Shown: one piece after another, positions 15,571 through 23,526 of the stretch
How the letters are laid out: each line of letters opens with the position of its first letter
Position numbering within the stretch: position 1 is the stretch's first letter
The notes under the pieces: generated by a model
The model's database searches: none
Seen by the model: only the letters and a program-made list of their open reading frames with translations
What the model was told of the DNA's origin: nothing
Translations under genes and position numbers: made by a program
Assembly: GCF_001423185.1 (NCBI RefSeq)
Contig: NZ_LMOB01000001.1
Coordinates: 885,437 to 949,436 of the forward strand
DNA length: 64,000 nt
Source of the DNA: Plantibacter sp. Leaf314
Lineage (GTDB): Bacteria; Actinomycetota; Actinomycetes; Actinomycetales; Microbacteriaceae
Direction: 5' to 3'

Positions 15571-18500
15571 AGGCGTTCCGGCCGCAGCTGCACGTCGTGC
15601 GTGACGTAGTAGAGCACGGCGTCGATGCGCTCGGGGTCGACGTCCCGGTGGTGCGCGTAGGCGAGTCGGTACAGCGCGAGCTGGAACGAGGCGTTCCGCA
15701 CCTCCTCAGGCGTCGTCGGCACGGCTCCCGTCTTCCAGTCGACGATCTCGAAGCGATCCCCACGCTGGAACACGGCGTCGAGCTTGCACACCACCAGGCG
15801 GCCGGTGTCGCCCAACGGGACATGGATCTCCGTCTCGACCTCGATCGGCCGCACATCCGCCCACTCCGAGGCGAGGAACCGTTCGACGAGTTCCTCGAAA
15901 CCGATCCCCTCCGCTGCATCGGCACCCGGTTTTTCGAGATCGAGTTCGTCAGGGTCCGCGTCCACGAGTTCCTGGAGGCCGAAGCGCTCGTAGTGCGCCT
16001 CGACCCAGGAATGGAACCGGGTGCCCAGTCGGGTCTGTCGGTAGGGCCGCTGGGGCACCGGGCGCCTGAGCCGCTCGAGCGCGGCCTCTGGCTCGGTGAC
16101 GAACTCCTTGAACCTCGAGGCCGGGATCCGCACGGGGAGTTCGCCGCGCGCGCTGGTCGTCGCGGCACGGCGCCGTTCCTCGAGCAGCAGGGTCAGCTCG
16201 TTCTCGAGCGGTCCGAGGGTCGCCAGGAGTCCGGCCTCCGGGAGCCCGCGGCGTTCCTCGACCTCGGCCGCCGCCCGTTCCACGACGGCGCGACGGGGTC
16301 CGAGCGGATCGAGCGGCCACTGCACCACGGCGGCGCCGGTGTCGATGGGGTTCTCCTCGAACGCCGACGCCGCGGGGAGGTCACCGATGACGCCGGCGTC
16401 GGCCAGTTCCTCGAGGTACGTGCTCGCCGCCCGAGGGCGTTTCCGCTCGCCGGACCAGAACGATCCGGTGAGCAGGAGGTCGTGCTTCGCCCGCGTGACC
16501 GCCACGTAGGCGAGGCGTCGTTCCTCGTCGAGCGCCCGTGCGGACAGCGCATCCGAGAAGGCGGCCTGGGCGTCGACGACCTCCTTCCGGGTCTCGGCCG
16601 TGCGCCAGGCGAACTCCGGGAGTTCCGCTGCGTCGCCGCGGAAGTCGTAGGGCAGGGTGCCGAGCCCGACCCACCCCTTACCGTCCTTCGATTTCGCCGG
16701 GAGCTCGTCGACGACGAGCCGCGGGATCACCACGTGATCCCATTCGAGTCCCTTCGACCCGTGGATGGTCAGGAGCTGGACGGCGCCCTGATCGGGCGCC
16801 TCACCGGCCGGACCGAGATCGTCCCGACCGAGTGACCGGTCGATCCAGGCGAGCAGACTCCCGAGGTTGACCTGCTCCTCGGCCGCGATGAACGAGATGA
16901 TCTCATCGTGGAACGCCTGCAGCCGGGCGGACGCCCGCGCCGCAGAACCGGTCGACTCGTTCGCGACGACCTCGATGTCGAGTCGCAGCTCGCGCTCGAC
17001 GGACCTCACGAGGTCGGGCAGGCCACTGCCCACCCGCCGTCTGAGGGACGCGAACACGAGCCCGGCCTCGCGGAGCCGGGCGCGACCTTCCTCGGTGAAC
17101 CCCGCCGCGAGTCCGGCCGGCACACGGTCGGCGGCGATGAAGTCGACCGCATCGATGATGGACCGTCCGTCGTCGTCGGCGACCGACTCGCGGAGCCTGG
17201 CGGCGAGCTCGGCGTCGTACCGCTTCGTCTTCCAGTCGATGGCCTGCAGGTAGCGCGCCACCTCCACGAGGTGGCCGAGATCACGGACGCCGATCCGCCA
17301 GCGTGGACCGCTCAGGAGCCTGATGAGCGCGGATCCCGCGCCCGGGTCGTGGATGACGCGGAGCGCGGCCGTCACGTCGACGATCTCAGGGGACGAGAGC
17401 AGACCGCCGAGCCCGAGGATGTGGTGTGGCACGCCCAGCGCGGCCAGGCCGTCGGCGAAGTCCTGCATGGGCCGCCGCGCGCGGAACAGGATGGCGGCGG
17501 AACCGGCCGGATCTCCCCCGCGGTGGGCGAGTAGGCGGTCGGCGCACCATTCGGCGACCGCGCGCACCTCCTCGGTACTCGTCTCACTGACGTCGACCGA
17601 GAGCGACCCCTCACCAGCCCCCGGCTTCGGCTCGAGGTCGAGGACGCGCAGCCGCGCTGCCGCCTTCGCCTGCTGCTGGAGCGGGCGGACGAGGACGTTC
17701 GCCGCCTCGAGGATCCGGCGGTCGTTCCGCCAACTCGTCGACAGGTTGAACTGCGTCGCGGTGACCTCCCGCCCGAAGTCGCGGGAGAACCGGGCCAGGT
17801 TCGCGGCGCTCGCACCACGCCAGCCGTAGATGGACTGATGCGGATCGCCGACCGCCATGACGGGGTGGTCGGCGAACAGCGTCGACAGGAGTCTCGTCTG
17901 CACGACGGAGGTGTCCTGGTACTCGTCGAGCAGGACGACGCCCGCTCGTTCGCGCGCGACCTTGGCGACCTTCGGCGACCGCTCGCACGCGGCCAGCGCG
18001 AGCGCGACCTGATCGGAGAACTCGACGAGTCCCTGCCGTCGCTTCTCGTCCGCGTAGCGCAGAGCCAGGTCGAGGAGGACCGGCAGCGCACCGACGACGG
18101 CGACCGCCTGATCCACCTGTGCGTAGGAACCACGGCCGCCGTCGGGCAGCTCGGCGATCCCGACGAACTGCTCGACGAAGCCCAGCAGCTCCTCGGTCGT
18201 GCCGTCGATCTCCGCCAGTTCATGACTGAGCGAGAGGACGAGTTCGGCGACCTGGTCGACCGATTTGCCGAGGGTCGACAGTCGTTCGTCGCCGTGTCGG
18301 ACGACGATGCGGCGCGCGAGCCGCCACGCCGACGCCTCCGACAGCAGGACGGACTCCGGTTCGCGGCCCACGAGGAGGGCGTTGTCGCGGAAAAGCGCGT
18401 TCGCGTAGGCGTTGTAGGTCGAGACGTCCGGGCGGTCGAAGAGGGCGTCGGCCGCGGGATCGAGGATCCCGACGTCCTGGAGGGCGGCGATCCGCTTCCC

Positions 18501-18755
18501 GATCCGGGCCGCGAGCTCCCCCGCCGCCTTCCTGGTGAAGGTGAGACCGAGGATGCCGCCGACGTCGACGTGGCGGTTGGCCAGCAGCCAGACGACCCTC
18601 GACGCCATCGTCTCGGTCTTCCCACTCCCCGCTCCGGCGACGACGAGCACCGGAGCCATCGGCGCTTCGATGACCTCCACCTGCTGTGCGGTCGGTTGCG
18701 GGAGTCCGAGCAGGCCTGCGAGGGTCTCGGCCGAATACGTCTGGTCCGCGCTCAT
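15480..18755 (-). CDS. adnB: AdnB-like helicase-nuclease, double-strand break resection motor
   Basis: The 1091-residue protein has an N-terminal UvrD-like motor and a C-terminal RecB-type nuclease, as in AdnB of the mycobacterial AdnAB complex (about 1100 residues). Motor motifs: Walker A GAGSGKT (41-47), Walker B LLDEYQD, motif III GDPHQSIYGWRG, motif V LLTIHGSKGLEWD, motif VI YVAVTRAKHDLLL. Nuclease residues: D1006 and K1008 in EIVDWKTG, preceded by KLDAVF. The ATG at 18753-18755 overlaps the adnA stop (ATGA) and has a GGTGAG site, so it is preferred over a start 11 codons upstream. AdnAB resects DNA ends before homologous recombination. Confidence 0.92.
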   Translation of the reverse strand: MSADQTYSAETLAGLLGLPQPTAQQVEVIEAPMAPVLVVAGAGSGKTETMASRVVWLLANRHVDVGGILGLTFTRKAAGELAARIGKRIAALQDVGILDPAADALFDRPDVSTYNAYANALFRDNALLVGREPESVLLSEASAWRLARRIVVRHGDERLSTLGKSVDQVAELVLSLSHELAEIDGTTEELLGFVEQFVGIAELPDGGRGSYAQVDQAVAVVGALPVLLDLALRYADEKRRQGLVEFSDQVALALAACERSPKVAKVARERAGVVLLDEYQDTSVVQTRLLSTLFADHPVMAVGDPHQSIYGWRGASAANLARFSRDFGREVTATQFNLSTSWRNDRRILEAANVLVRPLQQQAKAAARLRVLDLEPKPGAGEGSLSVDVSETSTEEVRAVAEWCADRLLAHRGGDPAGSAAILFRARRPMQDFADGLAALGVPHHILGLGGLLSSPEIVDVTAALRVIHDPGAGSALIRLLSGPRWRIGVRDLGHLVEVARYLQAIDWKTKRYDAELAARLRESVADDDGRSIIDAVDFIAADRVPAGLAAGFTEEGRARLREAGLVFASLRRRVGSGLPDLVRSVERELRLDIEVVANESTGSAARASARLQAFHDEIISFIAAEEQVNLGSLLAWIDRSLGRDDLGPAGEAPDQGAVQLLTIHGSKGLEWDHVVIPRLVVDELPAKSKDGKGWVGLGTLPYDFRGDAAELPEFAWRTAETRKEVVDAQAAFSDALSARALDEERRLAYVAVTRAKHDLLLTGSFWSGERKRPRAASTYLEELADAGVIGDLPAASAFEENPIDTGAAVVQWPLDPLGPRRAVVERAAAEVEERRGLPEAGLLATLGPLENELTLLLEERRRAATTSARGELPVRIPASRFKEFVTEPEAALERLRRPVPQRPYRQTRLGTRFHSWVEAHYERFGLQELVDADPDELDLEKPGADAAEGIGFEELVERFLASEWADVRPIEVETEIHVPLGDTGRLVVCKLDAVFQRGDRFEIVDWKTGAVPTTPEEVRNASFQLALYRLAYAHHRDVDPERIDAVLYYVTHDVQLRPERLYSEEELLSAWERSFGAAAASQSSNDEVSI

Positions 18756-21700
18756 GAGCTCACCGCTGGGACGACGTGGATCGCGCACTCGCCGAAGGCG
18801 AACGGGTCGTGGCAGTGGGTGCCGACCCGCGCCTCGAACACCGCGCCGGCCATGCCGATCGCATCGGCGATCACGCGCTCGCGGAAGCGGTCGAGTGCCT
18901 CGTCGTCGAGCGCCGGCTGAGCCGGGTCGTAGTACTCCTTGCGCTTGGTTCCCGCCGAGACGACGATGAGCTTCGCCCCACCGCTCGGCATCCCTTCGGT
19001 GCCGGCGATCGCGCCGGACGCGAGGGCGAGCTGGTAGGCGCCGAGCTGAGCCATGTCGGCGACATCGCGATCCTGTCGGGGTGCCGAACCGCCCGTCTTG
19101 AGGTCGGCGATCACCACGCGCCTCGTGCCGCCGGTGGCCGGCACGACTTCGACGCGGTCGATCGACCCGCCGAGGACGGCTGCCCCGCCCAGCTCACCGA
19201 TCGGGATACGGAGGCTGAACCGGCTCTCGTTCCCGATCGACGTCACCCCGGCCCGCTCCGCGTCGTGCAGGTACGCGGACAGACGGTGGACGAGTTCCGC
19301 CGCCCGGCGCTTCGTCGCCTCGCCCTCCCAGGAGGCCTCGAAGTGCAGCTCGTCCCAGCGGTCCTCGACGGCCGCCCAGAGCGCCGACTCGTCGGACGAC
19401 TCGGCGTGTTCGAGAGCGGCATGGACGATCGTGCCGAGTCCGGAGGCGAACCCCGACGCTCCGCCGCCCAGGCGGGCGATCGCCCAGTGCAACGGGCACT
19501 CCTCGAAGGCCTCCATGCGCGACGGGGAGACCGGGAGCTCCTCGACGGTCGGGTCGTGGAGCGGTTCCGTCGAGGTGGGATCCGCCACGCCGTACCACTC
19601 CTCCGGCGGCGCACCCGGTACGCCCGCCTCCGCGAGGATGGCCAGGGCGGACGCCGATGCGGCGCGCTCCGCCGGGTCGGCGGGACGGACACGACGGGTG
19701 AGCGAGCGACGGAGGTTGCCGACGAGCCCACGGAGCGACAAGGGTGAGAGCGCCGCACGATGTGGGTCCGGTTCCGGGAGCAGGGTGAGGAACGGGCTCG
19801 CCTGGTGGTCGTCGTCGACGACCGCGACCACCATGAGCGACCGGTTCGCCCGCGAGGTCGCCTGCGCGAAGAGTCGGAGCTCGTCGTGCAGGACCGCCCG
19901 TCTGGCGTCGGCGGTGGGCGTCGCGGTGCCCTCCAGCAGCTCGACGAGCTCCGAGGCACCGAGCAGGGAGTCCCGGACCCGGAGGTTCGGCCAGACCCCG
20001 TCCTGCATCCCGGCGACCACGACGGTGTCGAACGTCGTCCCGACGAGGGCGGCCGGTGTCGCGATCGTGACCGCCTGCCGGAATCCCGTCGGAGCCAGGG
20101 AATCGTCGCCGACCGTCTGTTCGAGGAGTCGGTCGAGGAAGACGGATGCCGGGGTCTCGGGTTCGGACTCGACGAAGGTGCGTGCGGCATCGGCCAGCTG
20201 CGTGATCGCGTCGAGGTCGCGGTTCGCCTCCTCGGCAGCCTGACCGCTGCCCTTCGACAAGGCCACCCAGCCGCGTTCGAGACCACTCCGGGACCAGAGC
20301 CCGTAGACGAGTTCCTCTGCCGAAGCCCCTGCCGCGGCCTGCGCGCGGGCCTCGGCGAGGCTGTCGGCGAGGGACCGGGCGCGGGCGGCCGACGGCGTCT
20401 CGAGTCCGATCAGCGCGCCGGGGACGGCGAACGCCTCTTCCAGCAGACGATCGGCGCTGCGGTCGAGCCCGTGCGCGAGGTCGGCGTGCCGGAGCGCCGC
20501 TCGGAGGCGTCTGACGCCGATCGAGTCGAGCCCGCCGAGGGCACTGTGGAGCAGCTCGGTCACGACCTCGGCGTCGAGCGGCGTGCGTCCGAGCGCGACC
20601 GACACGGCGAGGAGGACCGCCCTGACGAACGGGTGCTCCCTCAGTGGCGCTCCGCCGGTACTGGCCCGCGTGGGCACTTCGAGCGACGACAACCCGCGCT
20701 CGATCGCCGGGATGAGCCCGCCGCTCCGCGCGACCACGGCCATCTCGGCCCACGGGACCCCGTCGAGCACGTGACGTTCACGGAGGAACCTCGCGATGAC
20801 GGCGATCTGCTCGGCGGGCGACCCCGCGGCGACGGTGACGACGGGGCGCGCCTGAGCCGCGGCGTCCGCGATCGGTGCCGCGGCCTGCCGGTGGCGTCCG
20901 GCACCCGCTGTGCCGATGCGGTCGGTCACGCCGCGCACGGTCGCTCGGATGCCGGGGGTGCCGCGATGCACCTGTTCGAGGAGCAGCGTGTCCACGGGGC
21001 GGCCGAGCACCTCGCCGAACCGCCCGAGGGCATCGGCGCGAGCACCGTGGAAGGCGCCGGTGGTGAGGTCGGGGTCGCCGAAGGCGACGATGGTGATCCC
21101 GTGGCGGGCGAGAGCGGCCAGGAGCTGCAGCACCCCGTGCGTCGCCTCCTGCGCATCGTCCACGAAGACCACCCGGAGCCGACCGAGGACACCGGTGCCC
21201 GGCTGCTGCTCGTCGAGGAGCCGTGCCGCACGCGCCAGCGCGGCAGCCGGTGTGAGGTGACCGCGCCAGTCATCGGCCAGGAAGCCCTCGATGAAGGCGG
21301 CGGAGGCGATCCACTCCGGGCGGTCGTGGAGCGAGCCGAGCCGACGCAGCTCCGCGGGCGCGACGTCGTGTTCGACGCTCCGCTCCATGAGGTTGCGGAG
21401 TTCGGTGCGGAAGCCCTGGAGTCGCCTGACCTCGGGCCCGAGCTCCGCGGGCCAGACCGGGCCGGTGCCGTCCACCTCGTCGCCGAGGAGGCGTTCGGCG
21501 ATGGTCTGGTCTTGCTCGCCACCGGTGAGCAGCCGGGGCCGCCCGGTGCCGGCGAACGCCCCCGACCCCGCGATGACCTCGAGTGCCAGGGAGATCGCCG
21601 TGCGGGCGAGCGACCCGGGCGTCGCCCTGGCGACCCGCGCCTCGAGGCGGTCGCGGAGGACTTGCGCGGAGGATCGGGATGCAGCGATGACGAGCAGTTC

Positions 21701-21925
21701 GTCGGTACCGTAGCCGCGAGCGTGCACGCGCTCGGCGACCGCCTCGACGAGCGTCGTCGTCTTCCCGGAGCCCGGCGCACCGAGCACCACGGCCGACCGT
21801 GCGTCCGGGAGCCGCAGCACGGCGGACTGCGCGTCGTCGAGTGGGACGAGGGCCTCGACGGAGGCCGCGCGGTGCTGGTCGTGGACCGCGACCGTGGGGA
21901 GGTCGGAGGCGTCGGAACCGGTCAT
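18752..21925 (-). CDS. adnA: AdnA-like helicase-nuclease subunit
   Basis: The 1057-residue protein matches the length of mycobacterial AdnA (about 1055). Walker A GAPGSGKT is at 49-56, but Walker B reads VFVDDAQ instead of the usual DEYQ/DEFQ, suggesting a weak motor, as reported for AdnA. The RecB nuclease motif is intact: D923 in GGSIDR, D941 and K943 in ADLKTG. Cysteines that could hold an iron-sulfur cluster are C810, C1038 and C1047; the fourth position in Cx2Cx5C is Pro1041. Start ATG 21923-21925 is supported by TAACGT seven bases upstream, a leaderless promoter signature; the frame is open to 22060. It is coupled to adnB by a four-base overlap and is divergent from the DUF3107 gene. 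Confidence 0.9.
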   Translation of the reverse strand: MTGSDASDLPTVAVHDQHRAASVEALVPLDDAQSAVLRLPDARSAVVLGAPGSGKTTTLVEAVAERVHARGYGTDELLVIAASRSSAQVLRDRLEARVARATPGSLARTAISLALEVIAGSGAFAGTGRPRLLTGGEQDQTIAERLLGDEVDGTGPVWPAELGPEVRRLQGFRTELRNLMERSVEHDVAPAELRRLGSLHDRPEWIASAAFIEGFLADDWRGHLTPAAALARAARLLDEQQPGTGVLGRLRVVFVDDAQEATHGVLQLLAALARHGITIVAFGDPDLTTGAFHGARADALGRFGEVLGRPVDTLLLEQVHRGTPGIRATVRGVTDRIGTAGAGRHRQAAAPIADAAAQARPVVTVAAGSPAEQIAVIARFLRERHVLDGVPWAEMAVVARSGGLIPAIERGLSSLEVPTRASTGGAPLREHPFVRAVLLAVSVALGRTPLDAEVVTELLHSALGGLDSIGVRRLRAALRHADLAHGLDRSADRLLEEAFAVPGALIGLETPSAARARSLADSLAEARAQAAAGASAEELVYGLWSRSGLERGWVALSKGSGQAAEEANRDLDAITQLADAARTFVESEPETPASVFLDRLLEQTVGDDSLAPTGFRQAVTIATPAALVGTTFDTVVVAGMQDGVWPNLRVRDSLLGASELVELLEGTATPTADARRAVLHDELRLFAQATSRANRSLMVVAVVDDDHQASPFLTLLPEPDPHRAALSPLSLRGLVGNLRRSLTRRVRPADPAERAASASALAILAEAGVPGAPPEEWYGVADPTSTEPLHDPTVEELPVSPSRMEAFEECPLHWAIARLGGGASGFASGLGTIVHAALEHAESSDESALWAAVEDRWDELHFEASWEGEATKRRAAELVHRLSAYLHDAERAGVTSIGNESRFSLRIPIGELGGAAVLGGSIDRVEVVPATGGTRRVVIADLKTGGSAPRQDRDVADMAQLGAYQLALASGAIAGTEGMPSGGAKLIVVSAGTKRKEYYDPAQPALDDEALDRFRERVIADAIGMAGAVFEARVGTHCHDPFAFGECAIHVVPAVSS

Positions 21926-22065
21926 GGACCGCACGTTACCGGAGCCCGCCGACATCGTCGCGACCCGGGGCGGCGTTCCGGTGTTCGCTGACAGCAGGCG
22001 ACCGCGACCGGTCCGTCGACGATGACTCCCGTAGTCTTGCCCTACGCAACCGAAAGGCACTCAAA

Positions 22066-22290
22066 GTGGAAATTCGCATCGGAATCCTCAACAGCCCTCG
22101 CGAGATCGGCTTCGAGACCTCGCAGCCCGCAGCCGAGATCGAACAGGCGGTCAAGACCGCCCTCGAGACGGACGCGAAGCTGCTCTCGCTGAAGGACGAC
22201 AAGGGCACCAGCTACCTCATCCCGACCGCGGGCATCGGCTATGTCGAGCTCGGAACCGAGGAGTCGCGCCGCATCGGATTCGTCGGCTGA
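22066..22290 (+). CDS. DUF3107 family small protein
   Basis: This 74-residue protein starts at GTG 22066-22068 behind a GAAAGG ribosome-binding site; upstream in-frame codons are non-coding promoter sequence. The sequence (EIRIGILNSPREIGFETSQP, then IPTAGIGYVELG) matches the actinobacterial DUF3107 family (Rv3208A/TB9.4 in mycobacteria). It is a compact alpha/beta fold of unknown function. It is divergent from adnA and followed after two bases by a small membrane protein gene, probably in one transcript. A TAGTCT hexamer about 30 bases upstream of the start is a possible -10 element. Confidence 0.85.
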   Translation: MEIRIGILNSPREIGFETSQPAAEIEQAVKTALETDAKLLSLKDDKGTSYLIPTAGIGYVELGTEESRRIGFVG

Positions 22291-22292
22291 TC

Positions 22293-22592
22293 ATGGAGCT
22301 CCTCTTCGTCGTGCTCGGCGGCGCCATCCTCGGGCTGGCCGTCCGCTACCTCCTGCCGGGCAGGGACCAGCACGGAGCGGCGCTCGTCCCAGCGGTCGCC
22401 ACCCTCGTCGCCGCCGTCGTGTGGGTCGTGGCGACCTGGGCCGGCATGGCCTGGGACGGCGGTTGGATCTGGGTCGCCGCCTTCGGCGCCTCAGCGATCG
22501 TGAGCGTCGTGGTCGACATCGTGCTCGTGCGTGTCCGCACCGCATCCGACGACGCCATGCTCGCGCGGCTCCAGCACGGGGTCACCGTCTGA
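22293..22592 (+). CDS. Small three-helix membrane protein, unknown function
   Basis: The 99-residue protein has three hydrophobic segments (about 2-20, 30-52, 57-80) and a short cytoplasmic end. It starts two bases after the DUF3107 stop, so the pair is probably co-translated. I do not recognise a named family. A strong hairpin follows the stop codon, closing the two-gene unit. Confidence 0.7.
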   Translation: MELLFVVLGGAILGLAVRYLLPGRDQHGAALVPAVATLVAAVVWVVATWAGMAWDGGWIWVAAFGASAIVSVVVDIVLVRVRTASDDAMLARLQHGVTV

Positions 22593-22606
22593 CGCGCCCG
22601 CCAGAC

Positions 22607-22648
22607 CGAACGATGCCGCCGCTCCATCCGGAGCGGCGGCATCGTTCG
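22607..22648. terminator. Bidirectional terminator between convergent genes
   Basis: Bases 22607-22625 pair with 22630-22648 over 19 perfect pairs with an ATCC loop. The hairpin sits between the plus-strand small membrane protein and the minus-strand ferritin-like gene, so it can stop transcription from both sides. Confidence 0.85.
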
Positions 22649-22667
22649 TCGGAGGTGGTGACGTCGT

Positions 22668-23390
22668 TCAGGCCGTCAGACCGAGGGCGTCCATCCTCCT
22701 CGTGTGGTTCGCGATGAGCTCCGTGTAGATCGGTTCGACCCTGGCGTCGTCGGGCAGGGCCTTGCTCTCGGTCACGAGGGCGGACCTCGCGACGAGCATC
22801 GTGTCGCCGAGGAGGCGTCGTCCCCACATCGCGAGGGTCGAGGCTCGCTCCGGGTGGGAGGCGATCACGCGGTGCAGGATGCCGACGAGTGGATCCTCCT
22901 CAGGACCCGGGGCGACGATCGCCGCGAGGTCGCGGGCGTCCGCTCCGTCGAGGCCGCGCGCGAGCTCCGCGAAGAACTCGTCGAGGAATCCGCGGGTGAC
23001 GAGGATGCCGAGGAGGAGTTCGTCCCACGTGCCGGTGCGCAGGATCGCCTGGAACTCGTCGCGGGACCTGGCGAACGGTGCGAGCACCGCGGTCGGGTCG
23101 TCGTTCGTCCGGCGGAGCCAGGCGAGGAGCGCCTGGTGTTTGCGCAGGGCGGTCGCGGCCGCCTCGGCGAGCGTCTCGCGATCGGCGTCGCTCGGGGCGT
23201 GTTCGACCGCGAACGAGAGCGTCATGAAGAAGCCGAGCTGCAGTTGCGCCACCTGACCGAGGTAGTCCGCCGTGCTCGGAGCGAGTTCGTGGAGATCGAC
23301 GCGAGTCGCCTGGACCGTGTCGCCGCGGGAGCGCAACCGAGGCGTCTCCGTGCCGGGACGACGCCGACGTCGTGCAAACCAACCTGCCAT
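22668..23390 (-). CDS. Ferritin-like fold protein (MiaE-related hydroxylase family)
   Basis: The 240-residue, mainly helical protein corresponds by sequence style and location to the ferritin-like protein next to rhlE in mycobacteria (Rv3210c). Helices with spaced Glu and His (QLQLGFFMTLSFAVEHAP, FLDEFFAELARG, HRVIASHPE) could build a four-helix bundle di-iron site, but the ligand set cannot be confirmed by eye. The ATG at 23388-23390 has TAGGGT six bases upstream, indicating a leaderless mRNA. Its function is unknown; tRNA modification has been suggested for relatives by fold only. Confidence 0.72.
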   Translation of the reverse strand: MAGWFARRRRRPGTETPRLRSRGDTVQATRVDLHELAPSTADYLGQVAQLQLGFFMTLSFAVEHAPSDADRETLAEAAATALRKHQALLAWLRRTNDDPTAVLAPFARSRDEFQAILRTGTWDELLLGILVTRGFLDEFFAELARGLDGADARDLAAIVAPGPEEDPLVGILHRVIASHPERASTLAMWGRRLLGDTMLVARSALVTESKALPDDARVEPIYTELIANHTRRMDALGLTA

Positions 23391-23461
23391 GCGACCACCC
23401 TATCCGTCGTGCGCCGATCACCGTGTTCCGCGCGCCCAGCGGCCTCTCGGGACCTCCCGGG

Positions 23462-23467
23462 TAGAAT
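23462..23467 (+). promoter_or_regulatory. Putative -10 element of the RhlE helicase gene
   Basis: TAGAAT is a near-ideal -10 hexamer and gives an mRNA leader of about 53 bases before the ATG at 23527. No good -35 element lies 16-18 bases upstream, so an auxiliary sigma factor or activator may be needed. Confidence 0.5.
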
Positions 23468-23473
23468 AGCCGT

Positions 23474-23523
23474 GCCCCGGCGTCGGATCGGGGCCCTACA
23501 CCTGTGTGCAATCGAAGGTGTAG
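23474..23523 (+). promoter_or_regulatory. Structured 5' leader hiding the ribosome-binding site of the RhlE helicase
   Basis: Two hairpins follow the expected transcription start. The first pairs 23474-23479 with 23489-23494. The second pairs CTACACCT (23496-23503) with AGGTGTAG (23516-23523) around a 12-base loop. The second stem contains the AAGG ribosome-binding site for the ATG at 23527. Translation would therefore depend on melting the stem, as expected for a cold-response or autoregulated RNA helicase. Regulation is inferred from structure. Confidence 0.55.
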
Positions 23524-23526
23524 ACC

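Noticed and set aside
14199..16835. An 878-codon plus-strand open frame across the phosphotransferase gene and the adnB end
   Set aside because: It overlaps two well-supported genes in other frames and is dominated by Arg, Pro and Gly.
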